Assembly (NCBI GenBank): GCA_002355495.1
Contig: AP017424.1
Coordinates: 5,149,501-5,213,500, forward strand
From: Streptomyces laurentii
GTDB lineage: Bacteria > Actinomycetota > Actinomycetes > Streptomycetales > Streptomycetaceae
Reading direction: 5' to 3'
Length of the DNA stretch: 64,000 bases
This document shows, in pieces, positions 8,226 through 16,600 of this stretch. How positions within the stretch are numbered: position 1 is the stretch's first letter; each line of letters starts with the position of its first letter. The notes under the pieces were generated by a model. That model had not been told where the DNA came from. It made no database searches and saw only the letters and a list, made by a program, of their open reading frames with translations. Made by a program: the position numbers and the translations under genes.

Positions 8226-9581
8226 GTGGGACGACATCGTCGCAAGAACCCCGACGCGCCGGCGGACGAGACCGGGCGGACGGAGCGGGCAGGACAGGCG
8301 GGGGCGGGTGCCGGGCCGGGGACGGGGCGACGCAGGCGGGCCGACGGGCCGGCGCCGCTCCCGCATCCGGACCAGGGCCCGGACCAGGGATCGAGGCAGG
8401 GCCCGAGGCAGGGACCGGCCCAGGGCCCGGGGCAGGTTCCGTACCCCGCTCAGGGCAGCCCCGCCGGGCGCCCGCGGGCGCCGTACGGCACGGCCGCGCC
8501 CGGCGGTCCCGCCGTACGCGGCGGGCATCCGGCGCACGACGAGGGCGTGACGCCCCCGCCGCCCGCCCGCTACCCGTATACCAAATCCGGCCCGGCGGCC
8601 CCCTTCATACCCGCGCCGCGCCGCGCGGCCCCGCCCGCGCCGCCGCTGCCGTCGCCGCCTTCCCCTCCGGCCCCGACGGCGGGCGGGACGATCGAGGCCG
8701 GCGACGACGAGCGGCCGGAGCCGGCCGAGCCGGCCGGCGAGAAGCAGGAGAGCCGGAGCGGCGGGGTCGGCCGCACCCTCACCGGGATCGCCGCCGCCGC
8801 GATCACCACCGTCCTCGCCGTGGTCGTCGCCGGGCAGGTCGCCGACAGCGAGCCGGGCGGCACGTCCCAGGCCCGTTCGGCCGACGGCGCCCCCAGCCGC
8901 GCGGGCGGGGAGCACCCGGGCCGCTCCGACGACCGGGGTGCACAGGCGAGGCCGGCGATACCGGCGAAGGCCGCGCCGCCGACGTACGACCAGCTGATGG
9001 CCCGGCCGTTCCCGATCGACCCCAAGCTGAAGGGGCCGGGGCGGTTCGAGACCGTCCCCGGCGCCGACAAGGCGCCCGGGCGCGGGCACAAGATCCGCTA
9101 CCGGGTCGACATCGAGAAGGGGCTCGGGCTCGACGGCCGACTGTTCGCGCGGGCCGTCCAGCGAACCCTCAACGACCGGCGCAGCTGGGCCGGCGACGGC
9201 GACATGACCTTCGAGCGGGTCTCCGGCGGGACGCCGGACTTCGTGATCACCCTGGCCAGCCCGGGCACCACCGGCACCTGGTGCGCGAAGTCCGGTCTGG
9301 ACACCACGGTGGACAACGTCTCCTGCGACTCCGCCTCCACCGAGCGCGTGATGATCAACGCGTACCGCTGGGCCCAGGGCTCGGAGACCTTCGGGCAGCA
9401 GGAGATGCACGCGTACCGGCAGATGCTCATCAACCACGAAGTCGGGCACCGGCTCGGCCACGGCCACCAGAGCTGCCGTACACCCGGCACGCTCGCGCCG
9501 GTGATGCAGCAGCAGACCAAGTCCCTGGACATCGACAACATCAAGTGCCGTGCCAACTCCTGGGTGCACCCGGACGCGTGA
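8226..9581 (+). CDS. DUF3152 membrane-anchored protein with metzincin-like motif
   Basis: A 451-residue protein. Residues 1-180 are Pro/Gly/Arg-rich and probably disordered. One membrane helix lies at ~183-204 (GIAAAAITTVLAVVVAGQVA). A Pro/Ala linker then leads to a C-terminal extracellular DUF3152 domain. The domain contains NHEVGHRLGHGHQ, which fits the HExxHxxGxxH zinc signature with H404, E405, H408 and H414. Conserved Cys residues near the motif may form disulfides. The chosen start is GTG 8226, eight bases after the hydrolase stop; the open frame extends further upstream but overlaps that gene. It is an Rv3207c-like protein and a candidate secreted-face zinc peptidase. Confidence 0.85.
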   Translation: MGRHRRKNPDAPADETGRTERAGQAGAGAGPGTGRRRRADGPAPLPHPDQGPDQGSRQGPRQGPAQGPGQVPYPAQGSPAGRPRAPYGTAAPGGPAVRGGHPAHDEGVTPPPPARYPYTKSGPAAPFIPAPRRAAPPAPPLPSPPSPPAPTAGGTIEAGDDERPEPAEPAGEKQESRSGGVGRTLTGIAAAAITTVLAVVVAGQVADSEPGGTSQARSADGAPSRAGGEHPGRSDDRGAQARPAIPAKAAPPTYDQLMARPFPIDPKLKGPGRFETVPGADKAPGRGHKIRYRVDIEKGLGLDGRLFARAVQRTLNDRRSWAGDGDMTFERVSGGTPDFVITLASPGTTGTWCAKSGLDTTVDNVSCDSASTERVMINAYRWAQGSETFGQQEMHAYRQMLINHEVGHRLGHGHQSCRTPGTLAPVMQQQTKSLDIDNIKCRANSWVHPDA

Positions 9582-9790
9582 CGCCGCGTCAGCTGTGCGC
9601 GGAGAGTGATCCGGCCGCCCCGTAGCGCGACGAAACGCGCGCGGGGCGGGAAAGTCACGCGCATTCACCCCTTCCGGTGGTGCGACGGACAACCGTCCAT
9701 CACGCCCCCCGTTCGTCCGCTTACGTTCATCCCGCCGCGGGTCACCGGAGCGACCGGTGACCGCCGTCGCGGGAGAGCGGAGGTGTACCC

Positions 9791-11497
9791 ATGCGGATCG
9801 GACTGCTCACGGAGGGTGGCTATCCGTATGCCACGGGTGAATCCGCCCTCTGGTGCGACCGGCTCGTCCGCGGGCTCGCGCCGCACACCTTCGACGTCTA
9901 CGCGCTGACCGGCGACGCCGGCCAGGAGCCGGCCGGCCGGCTGCCGCTGCCGCCCCACGTCCGCGCCGTGCGTACCGCCGCGCCCGGGGACGCCGAGGGC
10001 GGGGGGCCGGGCGGACGGAGCGACCGGTGCGGGTACGGGCGGCGGGAGCGGGGGCGCTTCGAGGCCGCGTTCGCCGACCTCGCGTACGGCGTCTGCGCCG
10101 GTGACGTCGACACCGGAGCCGGGCCGCACGCGGACCCCGCCGAGCGGTTCGCCGCCGGGCTCTACGCCCTCGCCGAACTCGCCCGCGCGCACGGCGGACT
10201 GCCCGCCGCGCTCCGCTCCGAGACCGCCGTCCGCGTCCTGGAGTCCGCCTGCCGCGCATCCGGCGCCCGCCGGACCCTCGCCGCCGCCACCCTCCCCGAC
10301 CAGCTGGCCGTCGTCGAGCAGTGGGAGCGCCTCCTGCGCCCGCTCTCCCTCGACTGGTACGACGCGTCCGACGGCCTCGGGCGCGTGGACCTCTGCCACG
10401 CCGCCTCGGCCGGGGCCGCGGCCCTTCCCGGGCTGGTGGCCAAACGCTTCTTCGGCACCCCGCTGCTGGTCACCGAGCACGGCTCCCGGCTCCGCGCCCA
10501 CTACCTCGCCACCGCGGGCGCCCCCTTCACCACCCCGGTACGCGCCCTGCTCGCCGCGTTCCACGGCCGGCTCGCCGGCGAGGCCTACCGCCGGGCCGAC
10601 CTGCTCACCCCGGGCAACGCGCACACCCGCCGCTGGCAGGAACGCTGCGGCGCCGACCCGGACCGGCTGCGCACCGTCCACCCCGGGATGGACGCCGAAC
10701 GCTTCGCCGAGACCGGCGAGCACGAGGACAGCGGCGACCCGGCGACCCTCGCCTGGATCGGCCGGGTCGAACCCGCCAAGGACCTCGTCGCCCTGCTGCA
10801 CGCCTTCGCCGCGATACGGCGCCGCCAGCCCGACGTCCGGTTGCGGATCATTGCCGCGCCGGTACGGGACGCGGACGCCGCCGGGTATCTCGCGCTCTGC
10901 CGGAGCCTGGCCGCGCAGCTCTTCCCGGCCGAGGCGGCGGGCGCCCACGCCGCCGGCGAGAGCCCGGTGTCCTTCGAGGAGCTGGGCAGCCCCGAGGCGC
11001 CCACGCTGGAGGACGCGTACGCCGCCGGCGCGGTCGTCGTGCTCTCCAGCGTCGCCGAGGGCTTCCCCGTCGGCCTGGTCGAGGCCATGTTCTGCGCCCG
11101 GGCCACGGTCTCGACCGACGTCGGCGCGGTCGTCGAGGTCGTCGGCGGCACCGGGCTCGTCGTCCCGCCGCGCAACCCCACGGCGCTCGCGGACGCCTGC
11201 CTCGCGCTGCTGCGCGACCCCGGGCGACGGCACCGCCTCGGCGCCGCGGCCCGCGCCCGGGCCCTGGAGCTGTTCACGGTCGAGCAGAACCTCGCGGCGT
11301 ACCGCGGCCTCTACCTCGAACTGCTCTCCCACGCTCCCGTCCGCCACCGCGCCGCCCCCGGCGTGCCCTTCGCCCACCCGGCCGAGTCCCACGTGCCGGG
11401 CAGCTGGGCGGACCGGCCGGCCGCCCCCGCCACGTCGGCCCCCGTGAAGGCCACCGCCACGACCGTCGCCGCCGCCCCGGGAGACCCCGATGCCTGA
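9791..11497 (+). CDS. PelF-like glycosyltransferase (DUF3492 + GT4)
   Basis: A 568-residue glycosyltransferase. The N-terminus (MRIGLLTEGGYPYATGESALW) is typical of the DUF3492 domain found in PelF, the Pel polysaccharide polymerase. The C-terminal half is a GT4 Rossmann domain with IGRVEPAKDL and the E-x7-E motif EGFPVGLVE (E423 and E431). It is cytoplasmic and probably uses a UDP-sugar. It is the first gene of a tight operon: its stop is 16 bases before the next start. The family suggests exopolysaccharide polymerisation; the sugar is not known. Confidence 0.88.
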   Translation: MRIGLLTEGGYPYATGESALWCDRLVRGLAPHTFDVYALTGDAGQEPAGRLPLPPHVRAVRTAAPGDAEGGGPGGRSDRCGYGRRERGRFEAAFADLAYGVCAGDVDTGAGPHADPAERFAAGLYALAELARAHGGLPAALRSETAVRVLESACRASGARRTLAAATLPDQLAVVEQWERLLRPLSLDWYDASDGLGRVDLCHAASAGAAALPGLVAKRFFGTPLLVTEHGSRLRAHYLATAGAPFTTPVRALLAAFHGRLAGEAYRRADLLTPGNAHTRRWQERCGADPDRLRTVHPGMDAERFAETGEHEDSGDPATLAWIGRVEPAKDLVALLHAFAAIRRRQPDVRLRIIAAPVRDADAAGYLALCRSLAAQLFPAEAAGAHAAGESPVSFEELGSPEAPTLEDAYAAGAVVVLSSVAEGFPVGLVEAMFCARATVSTDVGAVVEVVGGTGLVVPPRNPTALADACLALLRDPGRRHRLGAAARARALELFTVEQNLAAYRGLYLELLSHAPVRHRAAPGVPFAHPAESHVPGSWADRPAAPATSAPVKATATTVAAAPGDPDA

Positions 11498-11513
11498 TGA
11501 AGGAGGCACCCCC

Positions 11514-12740
11514 ATGCGCGGCCCCGCCGCTCCCACCAGCCCCGGCCCCTGGGACTCCCGCTCCCGGGCCCTGCTCACGGCCGCCGCGCCACCCGTCCCC
11601 GTCGCCGACCCGGCCGTTGTCGCTGCGGAAGCGATTCAGCAGACGCCGGCCCGCCCCGCCCGCCCGGTACGGCGCGGCCCCGCCGACCCGGTCACCTCGC
11701 TCCTGCACCGGCACCGCGCCCTGTGCGAACGGGCCGTCGACCCGCTGGAGATCGCCGCCGGACTGGAAGCGTGGGGCATGACCGACCGCACGGCCGCCCG
11801 GTTCCGGCACCGGGACGTGTTCTCCCTCGCCGAGGAGCTGTACGCGCGCGTGCCCCATGACGAGACCCTTCCCGTACCTCCCGCCCCGCCCCGCACTCCC
11901 TGGACCGGCCGGGCCGGCTGGACGCTCGCCGCCTGCGCGCCAGGCGCCGTCGCGGTCCTCGCCCTCGCCGGACTCGCCCTCACCACCGGGCCGGTACGGC
12001 TCGTGGCGGGCGTGCTCGGAGCCCTCGCCACCGGCGCCGCCCTCTCCCTCGCCGTACGCGAGGGCCCGCTGCGCGCCCCCGCCCGCCCGCTGCCCACCCT
12101 CCCGCTGTGGACCCTGTGGCTGCTCGCGTACGCGGCGGCCGGCGACGGGTTCCTCGACCAGGTGCTGCGCGGCGGACCCGACCACGCCCCGGCCGTCGTC
12201 ACCCCCTGGGGCCCGGACGCCCCCGGCGGCGCCTGGGTCCTCGACACCGGCCCGCTCCTCGCCCTGGCCCTCTCGGTCGCCCCCGCCGCCTGGTGCGCGC
12301 ACCTCTTCGCCGTCCGCGCCCGGAGCGGACTCGTCACCAGCCGCGGCCTGGCCGCCTTCGCCGCGCGGACCCGCCCCCTGCTGCTCGGCGCCGTCGCCGG
12401 CCACCTCGCCGTCCTCACCGGGCTGCTCCTGCTCACCGGCTTCCACCCCGGCGCCCTCGCGCTCGGCGTCCTGCTGCTGCTCGCCCGGCTGCTCGCGGCG
12501 TACGGCCTTGCCGAGGCGGCCGGCGCCGTCCTCGCCACCACCTGCGCCGCCGAGGCGGTCGCCGTCGCGAGCGTCCTCGCCTCCCGGCTCCCGGGCTGCA
12601 CCGCCCTCGGCGTCCCGGTCCGCGCCGTCACCGACCTGTGGGGCCCGGCGGCACTGCCCGTCCTGCTCTGCGGCACGGCGGCCCTCGCCCTGCTCGTCCA
12701 CGCCACCACGGCGCTCTCCCGGGCCTCGGCCCACGCCTGA
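11514..12740 (+). CDS. polytopic membrane protein of the glycosyltransferase operon
   Basis: A 408-residue membrane protein. The first ~130 residues are soluble and include HRHRALCERAVDPLEIAAGL and the conserved-looking WGMTDRTAARFRHRDVFSLA. About nine Ala/Leu-rich membrane segments follow. The ATG at 11514 is preferred over one at 11490 because GAAGGAGG sits just before it. No family is recognised. It lies where Pel clusters have the membrane protein PelG, but I see no clear PelG-type flippase similarity. Export or assembly of a glycan is an inference from context. Confidence 0.78.
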   Translation: MRGPAAPTSPGPWDSRSRALLTAAAPPVPVADPAVVAAEAIQQTPARPARPVRRGPADPVTSLLHRHRALCERAVDPLEIAAGLEAWGMTDRTAARFRHRDVFSLAEELYARVPHDETLPVPPAPPRTPWTGRAGWTLAACAPGAVAVLALAGLALTTGPVRLVAGVLGALATGAALSLAVREGPLRAPARPLPTLPLWTLWLLAYAAAGDGFLDQVLRGGPDHAPAVVTPWGPDAPGGAWVLDTGPLLALALSVAPAAWCAHLFAVRARSGLVTSRGLAAFAARTRPLLLGAVAGHLAVLTGLLLLTGFHPGALALGVLLLLARLLAAYGLAEAAGAVLATTCAAEAVAVASVLASRLPGCTALGVPVRAVTDLWGPAALPVLLCGTAALALLVHATTALSRASAHA

Positions 12741-12877
12741 GGCCGCGCCCCGGGTCCTCGCGACCCCGCCCCCGTACCCCACGACCCCACGAGACCCCCC
12801 ACGCGCGCGTCCGCCGAGCCGACGAGACGGCCGCGCACCACCCGTAACCGAACACCTTCCTAGGAGACGGATCAGAC

Positions 12878-12955
12878 ATGACGCACCACCTCCCCACGAC
12901 GGCCGCGCACGCGGCCACGGCCGCGGCCGGTCGGCACGAAGGGGTCGCGCGATGA
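12878..12955 (+). CDS. possible 25-codon ORF coupled to epimerase gene
   Basis: A short frame (MTHHLPTTAAHAATAAAGRH, then five more residues) starts at ATG 12878 after TAGGAG. It ends in a TGA that overlaps the epimerase start codon as ATGA. This arrangement would couple translation of the two. It may be a real small peptide, a translation-coupling device or chance. Codon evidence is too short to decide. Confidence 0.3.
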   Translation: MTHHLPTTAAHAATAAAGRHEGVAR

Positions 12956-13914
12956 GGGTGCTGCTGCTCGGAGCCAACGGATTCATCGGCCGGTTCGTCG
13001 CGGACCGGCTGCTCGCCGACCCCGCCGTCCACCTGACGGCGCTCGGCCGCGGCGACGACGCCGACGTACGGTTCGACCTCGCCACCGGCAGTCCCGGCGC
13101 GCTGACCCGCTTCTTCGACGCCGTCCATCCCGGAGTCGTCGTCAACTGCGCGGGCGCCACCCGGGGCGGGGCCCGCGACCTCACCCGGCACAACACCGTC
13201 GCCGTCGCCACCGTCTGCGAGGCGCTGCGCCGCAGCGGCTGCGGCGCCCGCCTGGTCCAGGTCGGCTGCGCCTCCGAGTACGGGCCCAGCCAGCCCGGCT
13301 CCTCCACCGCGGAGGACGCCGTGCCCCGCCCCGGCGGCCCGTACGGCGTGTCCAAGCTCGCCGCGACCGAACTGGTCCTCGGCTCCGGGCTCGACGCGGT
13401 CGTGCTGCGGGTCTTCTCGCCGGTCGGCCCCGGCACCCCGGCCGGCTCCCCGCTCGGCCGGCTCGCCGAGGCGATGCGGCGCGCCATGCAGGCCGGCGAC
13501 AGCGAACTGAAGCTCAGCGGCCTCGGCGTGCAGCGCGACTTCGTGGACGTACGGGACGTGGCCCGGGCCGTGCACGCCGCCTCGCTGTCCGCCGCCCAGG
13601 GCGTCGTCAACATCGGCACCGGCCGGGCCGTGAAGCTCCGCGACGCCGCCGCCGTCCTCGCCCGGGTCGCCGGCTACCCCGGGCAGCTCCACGAACTCGA
13701 CGGCCCGCCGCCGCGCGCGGTCATCGGCGCCCCGCGCACCGAGGCCACCATCGCCGAGCAACTGGCCGCCGCCCCCTACCCGTACCCCGACGGCTGCGGG
13801 CCCTGGCAGCAGGCCGACGTCCGCACCGCGCGCGACCGGCTCGGCTGGCGCCCCCGGATCAATCTGGAGGAGTCCCTGGCGGACATCTGGATGGAGGCGG
13901 CGTGCCGCATCTGA
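12952..13914 (+). CDS. NAD(P)-dependent epimerase/dehydratase
   Basis: A 320-residue extended short-chain dehydrogenase. The Rossmann motif GANGFIG is at residues 7-13 and the catalytic YxxxK is PYGVSK (Y131, K135), with CASEYG providing the Ser. DFVDVRDVARA is the usual substrate-domain motif of nucleotide-sugar epimerases. ATG 12952 overlaps the stop of the short frame upstream, and its end overlaps the next gene by 13 bases. A role in making an activated sugar for the neighbouring glycosyltransferase is likely. Confidence 0.88.
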   Translation: MRVLLLGANGFIGRFVADRLLADPAVHLTALGRGDDADVRFDLATGSPGALTRFFDAVHPGVVVNCAGATRGGARDLTRHNTVAVATVCEALRRSGCGARLVQVGCASEYGPSQPGSSTAEDAVPRPGGPYGVSKLAATELVLGSGLDAVVLRVFSPVGPGTPAGSPLGRLAEAMRRAMQAGDSELKLSGLGVQRDFVDVRDVARAVHAASLSAAQGVVNIGTGRAVKLRDAAAVLARVAGYPGQLHELDGPPPRAVIGAPRTEATIAEQLAAAPYPYPDGCGPWQQADVRTARDRLGWRPRINLEESLADIWMEAACRI

Positions 13915-14654
13915 CCGCCGCCGGGGCGCTCAGGGCGGGGGCGGCGGTCGGCATGGGGGTGGGCGTCCCCGGATACGCCCACCCCCTGCTCGCCCCGGCG
14001 GAGTGGGCCGCACTGGCCCGCCCCGGCGCCCCGGTGCACTGGGCCGTACTCGACGTCGCGGGCGGGCCGGGCGACCGGCCCGACCCGCACTGCCGGAAGA
14101 CGGCCGGTCTGCTGCGGCGGGCCGGCGTCCGGATCCTCGGCCACATAGGCATGGCCGGCGGGACGCGCCCGTACGAGGAGGTCGTCGCGGACGCCGACCG
14201 TTTCCTCGACTGGTACCGGGTCGATGGTTACTATCTGGACCGCTGTCCCACAGAGCGGACGGATTTACCCGAAGTGCGGCGGATCGCGGCGACCTTGGAG
14301 ACGCTGGGTGACGACGGGGCCCATCTGGTCCTCGGGCACGGCGTCCACCCGTATCCGGGCTACGCGGAGACGGCGGACCAACTGGTCACCTTCTCCGGCC
14401 CCTGGGACGAATACCGCTGGTCACAGGCGGCGCCGTGGACGGCCGACTACCCGGCGGAGAAGTTCGTCCACCTGGTGCACGGGGTGCCCCGGACCCATCT
14501 GGAGGAGGCGCTGCGGGTCGCCCGCTGGCAGGGCGCGGGCACGGTCTTCATGACCGACCATCGGGCCCGTCCCGGGCATAACGCCCCATTTCAAGCGCTG
14601 CCCGGCTACTGGGACGAAATCGTCTCGCGGATCGGACGGGGAGTCTCGGAATGA
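13902..14654 (+). CDS. spherulation-specific family 4 (spherulin-4) glycosidase-like protein
   Basis: A 250-residue TIM-barrel-like protein of the spherulin-4 family. GVPGYAHPLLAPAEW near the N-terminus and VDGYYLD (residues 107-113, carboxylate D113) match the family pattern. The fungal member Sph3 (GH135) cleaves galactosamine-containing polysaccharides. No clear signal peptide is seen, though the N-terminal AAGALRAGAAVGMGV is mildly hydrophobic. GTG 13902 follows GGAGGCGGC and overlaps the epimerase end, so it belongs to the same operon. It is a candidate hydrolase of the polymer made by that operon. Confidence 0.85.
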   Translation: MPHLTAAGALRAGAAVGMGVGVPGYAHPLLAPAEWAALARPGAPVHWAVLDVAGGPGDRPDPHCRKTAGLLRRAGVRILGHIGMAGGTRPYEEVVADADRFLDWYRVDGYYLDRCPTERTDLPEVRRIAATLETLGDDGAHLVLGHGVHPYPGYAETADQLVTFSGPWDEYRWSQAAPWTADYPAEKFVHLVHGVPRTHLEEALRVARWQGAGTVFMTDHRARPGHNAPFQALPGYWDEIVSRIGRGVSE

Positions 14655-14732
14655 AATAAGGCGTGGCACTGTTGAGCGGAGAACGATGACAGTCCCGTTC
14701 CCCGCGCCCGCGGGGATGACCTTGGAGTCCCC

Positions 14733-15911
14733 GTGTCGCTGCCACCCCTGGTCGAGCCGGCTGCCGAGCTCACCGTCGACGAGGTCCGTCGGTATTCGCG
14801 CCACCTGATCATCCCGGACGTCGGGATGGAGGGCCAGAAGCGCCTGAAGAACGCGAAGGTTCTCTGTGTGGGCGCCGGCGGCCTCGGCTCGCCCGCCCTC
14901 ATGTACCTGGCCGCGGCCGGTGTCGGCACGCTCGGCATCGTCGAGTTCGACGAGGTCGACGAGTCGAACCTGCAGCGTCAGATCATCCACAGCCAGGCCG
15001 ACATCGGCCGTTCCAAGGCCGAGTCGGCGCGCGACAGCGTGCTCGGCATCAACCCGTACGTGAACGTGGTCCTGCACCAGGAGCGGCTCGAAGCCGACAA
15101 CGTGCTGGACATCTTCGGCCAGTACGACCTGATCGTCGACGGCACCGACAACTTCGCGACCCGCTACCTCGTCAACGACGCGTGCGTGCTGCTCGACAAG
15201 CCGTACGTGTGGGGCTCGATCTACCGCTTCGACGGCCAGGCGTCCGTCTTCTGGTCCGAGCACGGCCCCTGCTACCGCTGCCTCTACCCGGAGCCCCCGC
15301 CGCCGGGCATGGTCCCCTCCTGCGCCGAGGGCGGCGTGCTGGGCGTGCTGTGCGCGTCCGTCGGCTCCATCCAGGTCACCGAGGCCATCAAGCTCCTCGC
15401 GGGCATCGGCGAGCCGCTGGTCGGCCGTCTGATGATCTACGACGCCCTGGAGATGCAGTACCGCCAGGTCAAGGTCCGCAAGGACCCGAACTGCGCGGTC
15501 TGCGGCGAGAACCCGACCGTCACCGAGCTCATCGACTACGAGGCCTTCTGCGGCGTCGTGTCCGAGGAGGCCCAGGAGGCGGCGCTCGGCTCCACGATCA
15601 CTCCGAAGCAGCTCAAGGAGTGGATGGACGACGGCGAGAACATCGACGTCATCGACGTCCGCGAGCCGGGCGAGTACGAGATCGTGTCGATCCCCGGCGC
15701 CCGCCTGATCCCGAAGAACGAGTTCCTCATGGGCACCGCCCTCCAGGACCTCCCCCAGGACAAGCGCATCGTCCTGCATTGCAAGACGGGTATCCGCAGT
15801 GCGGAAGTCCTCGCCGTCCTCAAGGCCGCGGGCTTCTCGGACGCGGTCCACGTCGGCGGCGGCGTGATCGGCTGGGTCAACCAGATCGAGCCCCACAAGC
15901 CGGTCTACTGA
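14733..15911 (+). CDS. moeZ: adenylyltransferase/sulfurtransferase MoeZ
   Basis: A 392-residue fusion of a ThiF/MoeB adenylyltransferase (GAGGLGSP nucleotide loop near residue 50) and a C-terminal rhodanese domain with active-site C350 in LHCKTGIRS. Zinc cysteines are C180/C183 and C254/C257, and C197 lies in the PSCAEGG loop. The enzyme adenylates and sulfurates sulfur-carrier proteins such as MoaD and ThiS-type partners, supporting molybdopterin, thiamine and other sulfur-containing products. Start is GTG 14733. It is followed by a strong terminator. It fits with narGHJI and moaE nearby. Confidence 0.95.
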   Translation: MSLPPLVEPAAELTVDEVRRYSRHLIIPDVGMEGQKRLKNAKVLCVGAGGLGSPALMYLAAAGVGTLGIVEFDEVDESNLQRQIIHSQADIGRSKAESARDSVLGINPYVNVVLHQERLEADNVLDIFGQYDLIVDGTDNFATRYLVNDACVLLDKPYVWGSIYRFDGQASVFWSEHGPCYRCLYPEPPPPGMVPSCAEGGVLGVLCASVGSIQVTEAIKLLAGIGEPLVGRLMIYDALEMQYRQVKVRKDPNCAVCGENPTVTELIDYEAFCGVVSEEAQEAALGSTITPKQLKEWMDDGENIDVIDVREPGEYEIVSIPGARLIPKNEFLMGTALQDLPQDKRIVLHCKTGIRSAEVLAVLKAAGFSDAVHVGGGVIGWVNQIEPHKPVY

Positions 15912-15955
15912 GCCGTCGGCCGCGTGCCGGCCGGCTGAGCGCGCAGGGACGTAGG

Positions 15956-15994
15956 GAAGGGGGTCGGATCCGCGAGCCGGATCCGGCCCCCTTC
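15956..15994 (+). terminator. terminator of moeZ
   Basis: A 16-bp stem (GAAGGGGGTCGGATCC with GGATCCGGCCCCCTTC, containing one G:T pair and one mismatch) with a 7-nt loop lies 45 bases after the moeZ stop codon. Confidence 0.8.
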
Positions 15995-16309
15995 GTCATG
16001 CGCGCGAAGGCGCTCGCGAGGTGCTGATGACGCGAAGCGCGCCCTTCGGGGTGATCGTCAGCCGCTCCTCGCGACTCGCGGGCCAGCAGTGGCCCGCATC
16101 TTCGGTGGGTCGTGCGGGTGGTTGCGGACTTCGACCTTCAGACCGAAGCGCCATCCCAAGAGGAATCCGTGGCCATGATCGAGCAGGTACGAAAATCCCC
16201 CAGCAGCTCGGGACCAAGGCGGGGCTTCGTTGTGGTCTGGCTGAGGCCGCTGACACGGCGTACCGTGCGCGAAGGACCCCCTGCGAGTCTTCGCGCGAAA
16301 GGGCACCAG
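15995..16309. other. region without a recognised gene
   Basis: About 315 bases between the moeZ terminator and the DUF397 gene. Base composition is slightly less GC-rich than the neighbours and short frames show no family I know. DUF397 genes usually follow an XRE-type regulator gene; none is found here, so this could be eroded sequence. Confidence 0.5.
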
Positions 16310-16516
16310 ATGCCGACCGAGTCTCCCTGCTGGTTTACGTCCTCCTACAGTGGCAACGGCGGCGCGTGTGTGGAGGTCGCCACGAACCTTGTCGCCTCGC
16401 GCGGCGTCGTTCCCGTCCGTGACTCGAAGGTCGCGGGCGGGCCTTCGCTCAGCGTCTCCGCCGCCGCGTTCTCGTCGTTCGTCGCCTGTGTGAAGGCCGG
16501 CCGTCTCGGCGCCTGA
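16310..16516 (+). CDS. DUF397 family protein
   Basis: A 68-residue protein with the DUF397 hallmarks: W-x-SSYSG (WFTSSYSGNGGACVEV), VRDSK and a C-terminal FSSFVACVKAG. The start is ATG 16310; an in-frame extension upstream lacks family similarity. Such proteins usually act with a paired helix-turn-helix regulator (WhiJ/BldB-like systems of Streptomyces). That partner is absent here, so the gene is an orphan. Its exact role is unknown. Confidence 0.85.
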   Translation: MPTESPCWFTSSYSGNGGACVEVATNLVASRGVVPVRDSKVAGGPSLSVSAAAFSSFVACVKAGRLGA

Positions 16517-16524
16517 CCCGCTTG

Positions 16525-16572
16525 CCAAAGGCCCCGCCCCGCACCCGAATCGTGCGTGAGGCGGGGCCTTGG
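16525..16572. terminator. bidirectional terminator
   Basis: A near-perfect stem (CCAAAGGCCCCGCC with GGCGGGGCCTTGG, one bulged base) lies between the convergent DUF397 and peptidase genes and can serve both. Confidence 0.8.
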
Positions 16573-16600
16573 CGTGCTGCCGTGAACCGGCCTTCGCTGT

